Assembly: GCA_026706735.1 (NCBI GenBank)
Contig: JAPOYD010000026.1
Span: forward strand, 1 to 39,947
Source of the DNA: Nitrospinota bacterium
GTDB lineage: Bacteria; UBA8248
Length of the DNA: 39,947 nt
Direction: 5' to 3'
Positions within the stretch are counted from its first letter, which is position 1, and every line of letters starts with the position of its first letter. The position numbers and the translations under genes were made by a program. Below the pieces are notes generated by a model. The model had not been told where the DNA came from, did no database searches, and was given only the letters and a program-made list of their open reading frames with translations. Below, in pieces: positions 24,366-33,707 of this stretch.

Positions 24366-26735
24366 ATGAACTGCAAAATAGTTTGTCTTTATTTCGTTTT
24401 GGTGATTTCGATCTTTCTCTCCTCTGTTGCACATTCAGCGGATGCTGCTTCACGCGAAACGATAGAAACAGCGGATTGGGCGATCGTATTGCGCGACGCG
24501 ACCCTTTATCTTCAAAGTGACGAAAAAACCCCAGCCCGTACTCAGGGATATATGTCCTTGGTGAGGCAGGTCCGCTCACGAGCGAATAATGCCAAAGCAA
24601 AATTTCAAAAGGATCTTGAGTTATCTGGAAAATTGCTCCGGACTATTGGCCCTCCTCCGACAAAAGGCAGTCCACCAGAACCAAGAGAAATAGCTGACAG
24701 AAGAGAGCGGTACAATCGTCAAATCGCTACTGCTCGAGGACGAATTGCTGAGGCTGACTTGGCCATTATTCGTGCAACGGAATTGGAAGATACCTTGTCC
24801 AGGGAGAAGTTAACGCGGCTTTTTGGAGATATGTCCAGAAGAACTCCAATACCCATTGCGCCTAGGGTGCTCGCTAAGGGTGTTCCAGAAATTGCAGCTG
24901 AAGTTCGACGAATTCTCCGCTCTCCACTTGATTGGATCGCAAAACTGCCTCCTGGTGTTGGTGGTAGCGCTGTTTTGTTGCCAGGCATTGTGGTTTTGAT
25001 TTTAGGCGTATTGTTGGGGTGGGGAATACGGCGGAGCGTTTTAGCTTTCTTCAGTCGTGATGACGGGTTATCGGAGCTCTCATATGCGCGTCGGTTTGGC
25101 GCAGCCGCAGTTGAAGGCGTCGGCAATGGCATTTTTCCGGGGACCGTTTTAGCAGCTCTTTATATATGGGTGACTCGACCGGGTACTTTGCTGAGTGGTC
25201 TGTTTGCAGGAGCACTCACATCTTTTATTTTGGCCATTTTGTTATTTTGTTTAGTTGTTGCGTTTGGGAGGTCTTTTCTCTCCCCCAGTCAATCGGCTTG
25301 GCGGCTCACAGGACAATCTTCAGAGAATGCGCAAAGTGCTTATCGCTTGATTTTTATTCTTGCGGCTGTTTTCTCAATCGATATGTTTTTTTCAAATCTT
25401 TGGGGTGAGGAGGGAGTTTCCGCTGAAGCAGCGTCTATATATTCAGCGGTGTTTGGGACTCTGGAGGGCTGGATTTTCTTGAGGCTGGGACGAGAAGAAC
25501 TCTGGCGAACTGAAACGGCTCAAGAGGGTGAAATCCCGCAGCAACGACAAACCTGGAAATTCACATGTCGCATAGCAAGAGTGCTTGCTGTAATCGGCAT
25601 TGCGGCGTTGTTTGTCGGATATGGCGCTTTTGGCAAACGGCTTCTCACAAACCTTATTTGGACTGGCCTTTTGCTGTGGATAGTGGTTCTGTTGCGTGGC
25701 CTCATCCACGAATTGGTGTCCTGGTCGACTAAATCCGAATCCACGCAAGACAAACTCCACATTCCTTCCCGCATGATCGAAAGATTCCGTTCCTGGTGGC
25801 GAGTCATTGTCGATCCTGTTGTTTTCCTTTGCGGCATTCTCATTGTCGTGCCTGTTTGGGGAGTGCCGCCGGGTGATCTGATTCGCTGGACGCTCCAGGC
25901 ATTATCCGGGTTCCAGGTGGGTAGCATCCGCATCTCGATCATCGATATTTTCTTGGCTATCGCCGTATTCTTTTTCGCCATGGCCGGAGCAAGGTTCTTG
26001 CAAAGGCAGTTGTCCGAGCGGGTTCTGGAGCAGACGAATTTGCCTGCAGGTATACGCCACTCTCTAAATGCAGGATTCGGTTATGCGGGTGTAATCATTG
26101 CGGCTTTATTGAGCATTTCGGTGACGGGAATCGATCTCTCGAACCTTGCGCTGGTTGTCAGCGCGCTCTCGGTGGGGATCGGTTTCGGACTGCAAAATGT
26201 GGTGAATAACTTTATTTCCGGTTTGATACTTTTGGTCGAAAGACCCATTAAGGTTGGAGACTGGGTGCGCGTGGGCAGTGATGAGGGAATTGTGAAAAGA
26301 ATACAGTTTCGCGCAACGGAGCTTGAAACCTGGCAACGTGCTTCGGTCATAATTCCGAATGCTGAGATTATTTCGACATCGGTCACGAATCTAACACATC
26401 GCGATCAATATGGCCGTGTGGAAGTCGGGGTTGGTGTGGCGTATGGTTCTGATGTGTCGAGAGTTCGAGAGATTTTATTGGATCTCGCCGGGAAGAATGA
26501 ACAGGTAAGTCGACAGCCCGCGCCCATCGTCGTATTTCGTGATTTTGGTGCAAGCAGCTTGGATTTCGAGTTGCGGTGCTTCACCCCGAATGTGATGAGC
26601 CGATTGGGGGTCGCGAGTGATTTGAGATTCGAGATTGAGCGTCGGCTTCGAGAAGAAGGCATCGAAATACCCTTCCCGCAAAGAGTCATTCACCTCATGA
26701 ACCCGCAAACAAGCGATCAGGAAAAAGAATCGTAA
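24366..26735 (+). CDS. Large MscS-family mechanosensitive channel
   Basis: A 789-aa protein. The N-terminus MNCKIVCLYFVLVISIFLSSVAHSADA looks like a Sec signal peptide cleaved after SADA. Residues 30-190 are helical and charged (periplasmic). Several membrane helices follow, and the C-terminal 250 residues are the MscS pore and beta domain: VVSALSVGIGFGLQNVVNNFISG, LLVERPIKVGDWV, GIVKRIQFRATELET, and a C-terminal RLREEGIEIPFPQ. Such MscK/YbdG-like channels open on hypo-osmotic shock. ATG 24366 is chosen over an in-frame ATG at 24282 because it gives a proper signal peptide. The gene converges on the FAH gene with only two bases between stops. Confidence 0.9.
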   Translation: MNCKIVCLYFVLVISIFLSSVAHSADAASRETIETADWAIVLRDATLYLQSDEKTPARTQGYMSLVRQVRSRANNAKAKFQKDLELSGKLLRTIGPPPTKGSPPEPREIADRRERYNRQIATARGRIAEADLAIIRATELEDTLSREKLTRLFGDMSRRTPIPIAPRVLAKGVPEIAAEVRRILRSPLDWIAKLPPGVGGSAVLLPGIVVLILGVLLGWGIRRSVLAFFSRDDGLSELSYARRFGAAAVEGVGNGIFPGTVLAALYIWVTRPGTLLSGLFAGALTSFILAILLFCLVVAFGRSFLSPSQSAWRLTGQSSENAQSAYRLIFILAAVFSIDMFFSNLWGEEGVSAEAASIYSAVFGTLEGWIFLRLGREELWRTETAQEGEIPQQRQTWKFTCRIARVLAVIGIAALFVGYGAFGKRLLTNLIWTGLLLWIVVLLRGLIHELVSWSTKSESTQDKLHIPSRMIERFRSWWRVIVDPVVFLCGILIVVPVWGVPPGDLIRWTLQALSGFQVGSIRISIIDIFLAIAVFFFAMAGARFLQRQLSERVLEQTNLPAGIRHSLNAGFGYAGVIIAALLSISVTGIDLSNLALVVSALSVGIGFGLQNVVNNFISGLILLVERPIKVGDWVRVGSDEGIVKRIQFRATELETWQRASVIIPNAEIISTSVTNLTHRDQYGRVEVGVGVAYGSDVSRVREILLDLAGKNEQVSRQPAPIVVFRDFGASSLDFELRCFTPNVMSRLGVASDLRFEIERRLREEGIEIPFPQRVIHLMNPQTSDQEKES

Positions 26736-26737
26736 GG

Positions 26738-27754
26738 CTATTTGTACGTGTAGGGTTTGGGCTCGGGTTTTTGGCCAACCTTGTTTCTCATGACTCCCAG
26801 CGGCCCCATGTCAATTTCCACGATATCCCCTGGTTGAATCCACCGATCCATTTCCATGCCGCATCCTCCGGGGACGGTGCCTGATCCCATCAGATCTCCC
26901 GTGAGCAGGTTCTCGTCCCTGGCGGTGTAGGCGATGATTTGAGAGAAAGTCCAATACATCTCTCCGGGCGTGGTTTCCACCCACGTTTCTCCATTGACCC
27001 TCGCGGCCATGGGAATGTTTTTCGGATCGCCGACCTCATCGGGTGTGGCTATCCAGGGACCAAGACTCCAGCACCAGTCCTTGCTCTTGTATGGCCCGGT
27101 TCCCATTGCCATTTCTCCCCCTTGCGCGTCCCGGGCGCTCCAGTCGTTTAATATCGCATAACCAAAGATGTGCTCATGCGCATCTTCTTCTGAAATATCC
27201 CGCCCCGGCACGCCGATCACACAGCAGAATTCGAGTTCGAAATCCATTTTCTCGGTAAAGCTGGGCCAGGGCACTTCCTCCTCGGGCCCGGCCATGTGGG
27301 CGCAACTTGCCTTGAAAGCAAGGGGACGCTCGTACCAGATTTTGGGAATTTCAAGGTTCATCACCTCGAATGTTTTTTTGAGATGGCGTTCGAAACCGGC
27401 GAAACCGCGAATGAGCGGGGGTTGTTTGATGGGTGCGAGCAACCGGGCTTCGCTCGGCGCATAAATGATTTGCTCCCCGCGAGGACCGGTAGCGTCTTCA
27501 TGTTCGAGTGCGTATTCGAGCGCTTCTTCAGAGGCTTCGATACCGCCTGTACCCGATGCCGCGATTGCCATCATGTCGGATGGAATGAGGGCGTCCGCCA
27601 TGGCTTGGGGTCTTGAGGAGCCACGCTGTTTGAACTCCGCCGCCGCTGCGAAGTTGAGGTCGACGTATCGGAGGTTATCGCCTTCGGATACGACGGCGCC
27701 CAAACGCTCAAATGGGCCAACAGGTGTTCGCACTTCAAAGGTGCAAAATTTCAT
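26738..27754 (-). CDS. Fumarylacetoacetase-family hydrolase
   Basis: A 338-aa FAH-fold protein. The metal and active-site segments of the family are visible: MDFELEFCCVIGVPGRDI, YAILNDWSARDAQGGEMAMGTGPYKSKD and LLTGDLMGSGTVPGG. The NDWSARD segment is characteristic of fumarylacetoacetases and close relatives that cleave a C-C bond in a beta-diketone acid with Mg2+ or Ca2+. ATG 27754 is preferred over 27769 because GGAG lies 6-7 bases upstream and the protein then opens with MKFCTFEV. It is the last gene of a minus-strand run. Substrate not determined; an aromatic-degradation role is typical. Confidence 0.9.
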   Translation of the reverse strand: MKFCTFEVRTPVGPFERLGAVVSEGDNLRYVDLNFAAAAEFKQRGSSRPQAMADALIPSDMMAIAASGTGGIEASEEALEYALEHEDATGPRGEQIIYAPSEARLLAPIKQPPLIRGFAGFERHLKKTFEVMNLEIPKIWYERPLAFKASCAHMAGPEEEVPWPSFTEKMDFELEFCCVIGVPGRDISEEDAHEHIFGYAILNDWSARDAQGGEMAMGTGPYKSKDWCWSLGPWIATPDEVGDPKNIPMAARVNGETWVETTPGEMYWTFSQIIAYTARDENLLTGDLMGSGTVPGGCGMEMDRWIQPGDIVEIDMGPLGVMRNKVGQKPEPKPYTYK

Positions 27755-27797
27755 GGCTTCTCTCCGCATAGATAAATTGGATGGTGTCTATATCAAT

Positions 27798-28322
27798 TTA
27801 TTTCAAATCGACTTTGTCCCGCTCGTCTGTTTCCGGGAAAGGACCTTCCTTGATTTCGATGAGTTTTGAATCATCTTCCAAGAATTCAACTTCGTGCCCC
27901 TCGTACATCAATATGAGATCGTCACGATGCAAAATAGCATCGCCCAGATTTTCTCCTTCCTTGGTGAATACGCCGACTCGAACCTTCCCGCGTTGACACA
28001 AGAGAATCTGATGACGTGTGGTATTCATGGTCCTTTCTTCCACCACGTGATAGTGCGCTTTGGTGATAGCGCCTTTGGGCCTGTTCAGAACGATGATCTG
28101 CAGGGGCACGTCATCATCCGTCATATGGGCTTTTGTATTGCGTTCTGCCTCGATGTCTTGTCCGGCGTATGCGGTTCGGATGTGTTCTTTTGCTTCATCG
28201 GTATCCAAATAAGGAGGAAATTTGGCGTAATCGTTGAAATCTCCTTTGATGTGGATCGCAATGATCCGCCCATCAGAGGCTTTGTAGTATTCAACGCTTT
28301 TAGAATCGACTTCTAAAGACAT
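27798..28322 (-). CDS. Cupin-fold hypothetical protein
   Basis: A 174-aa protein with a cupin-like barrel in the middle: KAHYHVVEERTMNTTRHQILLCQRGKVRVGVFTKEG, then a GDAILHRDDLILMYEGHEVEFLEDD second motif. HYH gives two likely metal ligands, with an E and the EGHE histidine completing a site. It is probably a small-molecule-binding or isomerase cupin. GAGGA 5-6 bases before the ATG supports the start. It lies 43 bases upstream of the FAH gene, same strand, so the two are probably co-transcribed. Confidence 0.7.
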   Translation of the reverse strand: MSLEVDSKSVEYYKASDGRIIAIHIKGDFNDYAKFPPYLDTDEAKEHIRTAYAGQDIEAERNTKAHMTDDDVPLQIIVLNRPKGAITKAHYHVVEERTMNTTRHQILLCQRGKVRVGVFTKEGENLGDAILHRDDLILMYEGHEVEFLEDDSKLIEIKEGPFPETDERDKVDLK

Positions 28323-28398
28323 AATTTTCCTCGGACGTGATTAAGTCGATGAAACAACATTTTCGGCACGAATCAGTAAAAACGATTTTCCAAGAATA

Positions 28399-29283
28399 TC
28401 ATAAATCCACTCTTGTGATCTTCATGTGAAAGTCAAGGGGAGGGGCGGAGCGAATGAGTGAACTGGTGGAGATGTAGTCCACCCCCGTCGCCGCGATGCT
28501 ACGGATATCTGCATCGCCGATGCCTGAGGCCTCGAGCTCATAGGGTTTTTGTGTTTTTGAGGCGATGCCGACTTCCCGCGTTCGGGTAACAGCCTTTTGG
28601 AGTGTTTTGATGTCCATGTTATCGAGCAAAATCATGTGTACTCGCCCGTCTTCGAAGACTTTTTCTAGTTGGGCCAGATTCTGCACTTCAATTTGGGTTT
28701 CCGTCATATAGCGATTGCCGAATTGTCTGTCGATGGCGGCGGGGATGGAGCCGGCGGCAACTATGTCGTTGTCCTTTATCATCTCTCCATCGAAAAAACC
28801 GAGGCGATGATTTTGACCACCACCTGCACGAACCGCGTATTTTTCAAAATAGCGCAGGCCCGGCCGGTTTTTTCTGGTATCGATGATACCCTTGAGAGTT
28901 TCAGGGAAATCTCCGAAACGAACCAATGTATTTGCGGTGTGCGTGGCGATTTCCGAGATATGCGAAATAAGATTGAGTGCGGTACGCTCTGCTTTCAAGA
29001 TGGTCTGGGTGTGCCCTGACACATTTGCTAATAGCTCGCCTTTGGAAATTCCAGCACCTTCATCTATTCGCCAGTTGACTTCGGGCGGGCTGCTTTTCCC
29101 GAGAGCCAAAAGGTTTTGGGTTTCCTCTAAAACGGGAAGGACAAATGGGGAACCAGCGAGAATGGCATTGCTTTTCGATCGCAACTCGGCCACGCACAAT
29201 GGTTCTTTTTCCGCGTCATACTGAAGGGGAGCGCCCCCAAAATCCTCCAGAAGCCATTCGCGGATTTTAGAGCGGATATCCAT
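28399..29283 (-). CDS. nadC: Nicotinate-nucleotide pyrophosphorylase (carboxylating)
   Basis: A 294-aa protein of usual NadC length. Marks are ERTALNLISHISEIAT, DTRKNRPGLRYFEKYAVRAGGGQNHR and the late ILLDNMD segment. NadC converts quinolinate and PRPP to nicotinate mononucleotide, CO2 and PPi in de novo NAD synthesis. It follows nadA with 18 bases between them, so they form an operon. I see no strong Shine-Dalgarno before the ATG at 29283; translation may depend on coupling with nadA. No nadB or aspartate dehydrogenase is visible in this window. Confidence 0.95.
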   Translation of the reverse strand: MDIRSKIREWLLEDFGGAPLQYDAEKEPLCVAELRSKSNAILAGSPFVLPVLEETQNLLALGKSSPPEVNWRIDEGAGISKGELLANVSGHTQTILKAERTALNLISHISEIATHTANTLVRFGDFPETLKGIIDTRKNRPGLRYFEKYAVRAGGGQNHRLGFFDGEMIKDNDIVAAGSIPAAIDRQFGNRYMTETQIEVQNLAQLEKVFEDGRVHMILLDNMDIKTLQKAVTRTREVGIASKTQKPYELEASGIGDADIRSIAATGVDYISTSSLIRSAPPLDFHMKITRVDL

Positions 29284-29301
29284 ATCGAGTTATAATTGGA
29301 G

Positions 29302-30414
29302 CTATACGATTTCAAGCATACGTTCGATGGGTATTCGCGCGCGCCGAGCCAGTTCCGGATCCACTGTAATTTCATGTTTCAGATCTCGCAGGCATTCATA
29401 CAGGTTTTGCAGCGTATTTTGTTTCATATAGGCGCAAAGCGCTTCGCGGCTCGCGGGAATCAAGGTTTTGTCTGGAACTGCCTTGGACATTGGGTGGAGG
29501 TTTCCAACCTCGGTAGCCACGATGACTTCCGAGTGCGGGACCTCCTCTACCAACTTGATCATGCCCTGGGTGGATCGAAACTGGAGCATGTCCTCCGGCA
29601 CGATGCCGTCGTTCACTTGACGCATGCAGGCGCTGGTGCAACCGCACTCGGGGTGAACCACGGTGATCGCCTCGGGGTGAAGTTGTTGCTGCTCCAGAAC
29701 ATGGTGCGGGCGAATCCTCTCATGTACGTGACACGCGCCCATCATAAGATGTAGGCGATCCAAAGAGTGGCCTTTGCTTTCCAGGAGCTTGGCTGCATAG
29801 AAGCCCAAAAATACATCAGGCAAAAAGAGTATGGGTTGTTCAGGCCTTGAGTTTTCGAGGATGTGGAGGGTGACTTTGCCCGCGTTGGCCGACGCACAGC
29901 AGTAATCGCTCTCGGCTTTTACTTCGAGATATGTGTTTACGTAACTGATGACGATTCCGTCTGGATGCTCTTGTTTCCAATCTCTAATTTTTTCGACGTC
30001 TGCATGAGCAGCTAAAGAGCAAAGGGCTTTGAGGCTGGGTGCCAGAACGGTTTGATGGGGTTTTTTAAGAGCGGCCAAAATCTGATTCATGAACAATACG
30101 GATGGTTCGACGAGATAATTCGCGTCCGAGGCGGCGCCTTGTTGGGCTAAAAACAATGAATCGCCGATGACGTCGGACACATCCTGAATATCTTTGGGCA
30201 CGTAATTATGTGCCAGGATGAGAGCGTTTCTCTCTTTTTTGAGGCGGCAGACCTCTCCCTGCAGGAATTCCCTTTCCTCTTCTGTAATGTTCTCGGGGTG
30301 TGCATTTTCTGGGATTTCAGGAATATCGATGGAAGGTCCGAGGTCTGTTTGGTCCATCAAAGCGATGGCATCTTTTGCTGGAAGGATGTCACCGGCTTCT
30401 ATATCTATAATCAT
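29302..30414 (-). CDS. nadA: Quinolinate synthase
   Basis: A 370-aa protein. Visible NadA segments are LILAHNYVPKDIQDVSDVIGDSLFLA, YVNTYLEVKAESDYCCASANA, LFLPDVFLG, HPECGC, STQGMIKLVEE and the late EALCAYMKQNTL. Cysteines at CSLAA, HPEC and ALCAYMK are positioned as the three ligands of the 4Fe-4S cluster. It condenses iminoaspartate with dihydroxyacetone phosphate to quinolinate. ATG 30414 is favoured over 30426 because GGAG lies 7 bases upstream of it and none precedes 30426. It begins the nadA-nadC transcript. Confidence 0.94.
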   Translation of the reverse strand: MIIDIEAGDILPAKDAIALMDQTDLGPSIDIPEIPENAHPENITEEEREFLQGEVCRLKKERNALILAHNYVPKDIQDVSDVIGDSLFLAQQGAASDANYLVEPSVLFMNQILAALKKPHQTVLAPSLKALCSLAAHADVEKIRDWKQEHPDGIVISYVNTYLEVKAESDYCCASANAGKVTLHILENSRPEQPILFLPDVFLGFYAAKLLESKGHSLDRLHLMMGACHVHERIRPHHVLEQQQLHPEAITVVHPECGCTSACMRQVNDGIVPEDMLQFRSTQGMIKLVEEVPHSEVIVATEVGNLHPMSKAVPDKTLIPASREALCAYMKQNTLQNLYECLRDLKHEITVDPELARRARIPIERMLEIV

Positions 30415-30426
30415 TTCAAGCTCCAT

Positions 30427-31106
30427 CTTTTGAATATCACGAACTTACGTTTGTTGTTTTTGGAAAGTCGTTGGTTGCCTGCTTGCGCAAAAAATCACAA
30501 GCAAAAGCAAAAAATGATGACTCCTCTCAAATCAACAATTTCTTTCCTGACGAATAAAGCCTGATGCGGGACATAAAATCTCCTGATCCTTTCACCTCAT
30601 ATTATTCCAGTCTTGTGGAGATAAGTAAAATGGAAATAGAGAAAAAGAGGGTTTTTCCTTGCCGACTGGTATTGTTTTTGTTAGGTTTCGTATCTGTGAT
30701 TTCAGCTTTGGGTCATTGTAGATGCAAGGGAAGAGGTTCATCTTTCTGTGCAGTGGTTCGAATCGCGGGTCGCCGAGCGAGACGACTCGTTTTTTTATTT
30801 GTTTGAAGTAAAATTTGACACGCCTTTTTCATCGTATTTGTTTTTCTTGACAGGCTGGGGTTTTTGGGGAATCCATCATGAACCGTGGTGTGATTTGGTT
30901 GTTGGGCACGTTGCTTTTGTCAGGGCTTTTCATTTTCGCACTAAAAGGGATTTGTTCGAATACGTTGATTTTTCCAAGATTAACAGGATACTTTTGTCCT
31001 AAACCCCGGATGAAATTGATAACGGTTCCACAGAATCCTGCGTACGAAGGGGTGGAGAAGAAAAAAAATTGATTAATTGTCAAGGATTTTTCAGAAAGGT
31101 GAGGTT
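30427..31106. other. 680-base stretch with possible frameshifted small membrane protein
   Basis: A plausible start is ATG 30630 (GGAG 9 bases upstream), giving a charged start and a hydrophobic segment (about residues 11-28). That frame soon degrades, while the next frame from about 30700 reads coherently to a TAA at 31000-31002 (VDAREEVHLSVQWFESR and on). A +1 shift near 30695-30705 would join them into a protein of about 120 aa. This could be a decayed gene or an assembly error. The last part overlaps another small frame, listed separately. Confidence 0.3.
30878..31072 (+). CDS. Possible small single-pass membrane protein
   Basis: A 64-aa frame with a hydrophobic helix (about residues 5-23: VIWLLGTLLLSGLFIFAL) and a basic tail ending EKKKN. 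GGGG lies 8 bases before the ATG. It overlaps the tail of the possible frameshifted frame in another frame, so at most one of the two is likely real. No known family recognised. Confidence 0.35.
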   Translation: MNRGVIWLLGTLLLSGLFIFALKGICSNTLIFPRLTGYFCPKPRMKLITVPQNPAYEGVEKKKN

Positions 31107-32513
31107 ATGAGCGATTCAGATTCTCTCATCACAGATGCCGTCGTCAAATTTGTCTTGGAGACAGATTACGAAGACATTCCTGAAGATGTTCGAGTAATCA
31201 TGCGCCGCTGTTTCGTGGATGGAATCGGTCTGATGGTTGCGGGTTCCACAGAAGAAAGTGGCCATATTATTCAAAGCTATCTCAGGGAAATTGGAGGAGA
31301 GCCCGAGGCGCGCGTCATAGGGACTGAAATGACGGTGCCGGCTCATCTTGCCGCTTTGGCCAATGGCATTGCGGGCCATGCGATGGATTATGACGATACG
31401 CAGTTGAGCAGCTATCCGGATCGTGTATATGGCTTGTTGACTCATCCCACGTGTCCGGTGTTGCCCGCTGCTCTGGCTCTTGCCGAGGCGCTGGGAGTTA
31501 CGGGGCAGGAATTGCTCACCGCATTTGCGTTGGGCTTCGAAGTGGAATGTAAGGTAGCGGAAGCGATACGCCCCGATCATTACATAAAAGGATTTCATTC
31601 CACGGGAACAATCGGCGCCATTGGAGCAGCAACAGCGGCGGCGAAGTTGATGGGATTAGATGAGCACCAATTGCGCATGTGCTACGGGATCGCCTGCTCG
31701 GAAAGTGCCGGTCTACGTGCGAATTTTGGAACGATGACGAAGCCCTACCATTGCGGTCGAGCGGCGGAGAATGGCGTCGTGGCGGCGAGACTGGCGTCGG
31801 GTGGTTACACTTCGGACCCCACGATATTTGATGGACAGTGGGGATTTTTCCAGATCATGGGTGGCGGTAGCGATAGAGACTATATTATCGGGAAACTCGG
31901 CAACGCCTGGTCGGCGGTGGATCCGGGCGTGTCGATTAAACCTTATCCTTGCGGCTCCCTTGCCCACCCCGCTATGGATGCCGCCAGGGATCTGATTTTG
32001 GAAAACGACATCAAACCCGACCAGGTGAAAGAGTTGCGTTTCGGCACCACCTCGCGCGTACTGGAGCCTCTGCGCTACAAGGAACCACAGAACGAGCTGG
32101 AGGCGAAATTCTCTTTGCAATTCGGTTTCGGTATCTTGTTGCTGGAACGAGCCGCCGGCATCGCTCAATACAAAGACGAAGTCGTAAGGCGCCCCGATGT
32201 CATAGAGATGATGAAAAAGGTAAAACCCTTCATGGACGATGAAATCGAAGCCCAGGGTTACGCGCTCATTCGCGGTAAGGTAGTGATAGAGCTTGAAGAT
32301 GGGACGGAATACGAGAAAATGTCTGAAATTTCTCGCGGCACTCCTCAGCGACCCATGGATCGTGAGGAGCTTTATGAGAAATTCACGGAATGCACCAGTT
32401 TGGTGTACGAGGGCGATCAGATCGCCTTGATTGAGGCGATGCTCTATAAAATCGATACGCTCGATAATATCCATGGTCTTATCGATCTTTTGGGCGAGAA
32501 AGTGGAAGTGTAG
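31107..32513 (+). CDS. MmgE/PrpD family protein
   Basis: A 468-aa protein of full family length. Family marks include AIGHAMDYDDTQ-like NGIAGHAMDYDDTQ near residue 94, STGTIGAIGAATAAAKLMGLD, FGTMTKPYHCGRAAENGVVAARLASGG and a late SIKPYPCGSLAHPAMDAA. Members include 2-methylcitrate dehydratase, itaconate decarboxylase and others, so the reaction is not fixed. AAAGGTGAGG precedes the ATG at 31107; the in-frame TTG at 31077 lacks support. A cupin gene follows 63 bases downstream on the same strand. Confidence 0.9.
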   Translation: MSDSDSLITDAVVKFVLETDYEDIPEDVRVIMRRCFVDGIGLMVAGSTEESGHIIQSYLREIGGEPEARVIGTEMTVPAHLAALANGIAGHAMDYDDTQLSSYPDRVYGLLTHPTCPVLPAALALAEALGVTGQELLTAFALGFEVECKVAEAIRPDHYIKGFHSTGTIGAIGAATAAAKLMGLDEHQLRMCYGIACSESAGLRANFGTMTKPYHCGRAAENGVVAARLASGGYTSDPTIFDGQWGFFQIMGGGSDRDYIIGKLGNAWSAVDPGVSIKPYPCGSLAHPAMDAARDLILENDIKPDQVKELRFGTTSRVLEPLRYKEPQNELEAKFSLQFGFGILLLERAAGIAQYKDEVVRRPDVIEMMKKVKPFMDDEIEAQGYALIRGKVVIELEDGTEYEKMSEISRGTPQRPMDREELYEKFTECTSLVYEGDQIALIEAMLYKIDTLDNIHGLIDLLGEKVEV

Positions 32514-32576
32514 CAACTTTTCCCTCACCAGTTGCTTCGCTGTTGTCGAATAAGTTGACATAGAAGGGACAAGAAA

Positions 32577-32972
32577 TTGGGTTTCCATCGCTGGGAAGAC
32601 ATTCCGCAAACACAAAATCTTCGCAAGGGAACCGTGAGACGGGCAGCCGTGTTGGATGGGTTGACGATGCAGCGCGGCGAAATAGCGCCCGATACATTGT
32701 TCGATGATAGTACGATTCATCACCACCCCGAAGATCAGTTTATCGTCATGCTTGAGGGTAAACTGAAAATGCACATCGATGGGATTGAGGAGTGGCTCGA
32801 ACCCGGTGGTTTTGCCTCCATCCCGGGCGGTGTGTTCCATAGCGCAACGGGCGTGGGACCTGAAGGTGCGAAATACGTAGAAGTGTTGTCTTCGGGTCGC
32901 ATCGATTACTTGCCCGGCTATCTGGGTAAGCCGAAAAACGAGTTCCTGCACGAGAAGAAAGAAGATTCATGA
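32577..32972 (+). CDS. Cupin-domain protein with TTG start
   Basis: A 131-aa cupin. Motif 1 has STIHHHPEDQFIVMLEG, with HHH and E as metal ligands, and motif 2 has IPGGVFHSAT, with the final histidine. The start is TTG at 32577, supported by gaaggg about 8 bases upstream. It overlaps the next gene by four bases (ATGA), so it begins a tightly packed operon leading to the tungstate transporter. Role unknown. Confidence 0.78.
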   Translation: MGFHRWEDIPQTQNLRKGTVRRAAVLDGLTMQRGEIAPDTLFDDSTIHHHPEDQFIVMLEGKLKMHIDGIEEWLEPGGFASIPGGVFHSATGVGPEGAKYVEVLSSGRIDYLPGYLGKPKNEFLHEKKEDS

Positions 32973-33373
32973 TGACGGAAGAAGCCGAAAGAGTTTTTGT
33001 CGTTTGCTCTGATTTGATGTTCTCTGGCGGTATCCGCGAAGTGGGGATTTCGCAAGGGATTGTGTTGGAGTTCATTGATTCAGAGGAGAAATTTGACGAG
33101 GCGCTCGAAAGCTTTCGCGCCGTATTATTCATGTCGGATCTTCATCATCACAAACTAGGTGGGGAAGCAGCGGGCGAACTCGTAAAAAAACTAAAAACCA
33201 GTAAGAAAAACAAAGACGTTTACACCATCGCTTGGGGCAAGCATACCGAGCCGGAACTGCTCAAGTCGGCAATTCAAGCTGGCTTTGACAAGGTGGTGCC
33301 CCGTTCTTTGTTTGTGAAAGAAATGCCCGAATTTATCCAACAGGCGGCAAGTCGAATTCAAATGAGCGGATGA
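32969..33373 (+). CDS. Receiver-like small protein of unknown function
   Basis: A 134-aa protein whose alternating strand-helix pattern resembles a CheY-like receiver: VFVVCSDLMF at the first strand, AVLFMSDLHHH at the third and a late QAGFDKVVPRSLF, which mimics the KP turn of receivers. The usual phosphoacceptor context is not clear: the third strand carries SDL followed by three histidines. It overlaps both neighbours by four bases. Function unknown. Confidence 0.6.
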   Translation: MMTEEAERVFVVCSDLMFSGGIREVGISQGIVLEFIDSEEKFDEALESFRAVLFMSDLHHHKLGGEAAGELVKKLKTSKKNKDVYTIAWGKHTEPELLKSAIQAGFDKVVPRSLFVKEMPEFIQQAASRIQMSG

Positions 33374-33693
33374 AGCCCCTTCGCAAAGACGGGAGGCTCA
33401 ACCCCGAGTCATACGATGGTTCTCTCATCTATTGGTTGTGTGTGCCGACATCACAGCAAAACTATTTGCAAGCGATATTGGAAGGTTATGACGATTTAGG
33501 CTACTACCAGACTTTTCATGCGTCCATCGAGAAAAACGAGCATGGCGAACCCATGTCTCTTGCGCGGCTGACTTCATCCATAGATGCGGAAGCTGAGACC
33601 AAAGCGCTTCTCGAGGCATTCTCGGAAGAGATTAAACTCAAAATACTTGATTCAGCGCCTCCGCTCGACCCTTCAGAACAACCAAAAGCATAA
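33370..33693 (+). CDS. DUF4911-like small protein
   Basis: A 107-aa protein with LIYWLCVPTSQQNYLQAILEGYDDLGYYQTFHA, which has the pattern of DUF4911 proteins found beside metal- or redox-related genes. It starts inside the previous stop codon (ATGA) and is followed 14 bases later by tupA. No catalytic motif visible. Confidence 0.55.
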   Translation: MKPLRKDGRLNPESYDGSLIYWLCVPTSQQNYLQAILEGYDDLGYYQTFHASIEKNEHGEPMSLARLTSSIDAEAETKALLEAFSEEIKLKILDSAPPLDPSEQPKA

Positions 33694-33707
33694 AGGACAT
33701 CCTAATA

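Noticed and set aside
30697..30699. TGA in the frame of the possible frameshifted gene as a Sec codon
   Set aside because: A TAG lies in the same frame only a few codons upstream, so no readthrough product is supported.
30752..30770. GGTTCGAATC resembling a tRNA T-loop
   Set aside because: The flanking bases do not form a five-pair T stem, and no acceptor or anticodon stem can be built around it.
31713..32951. Long antisense frame (412 codons) opposite MmgE/PrpD and the cupin
   Set aside because: The plus-strand frames have clear family motifs, and the antisense product has no recognisable features. It is a shadow of codon bias.
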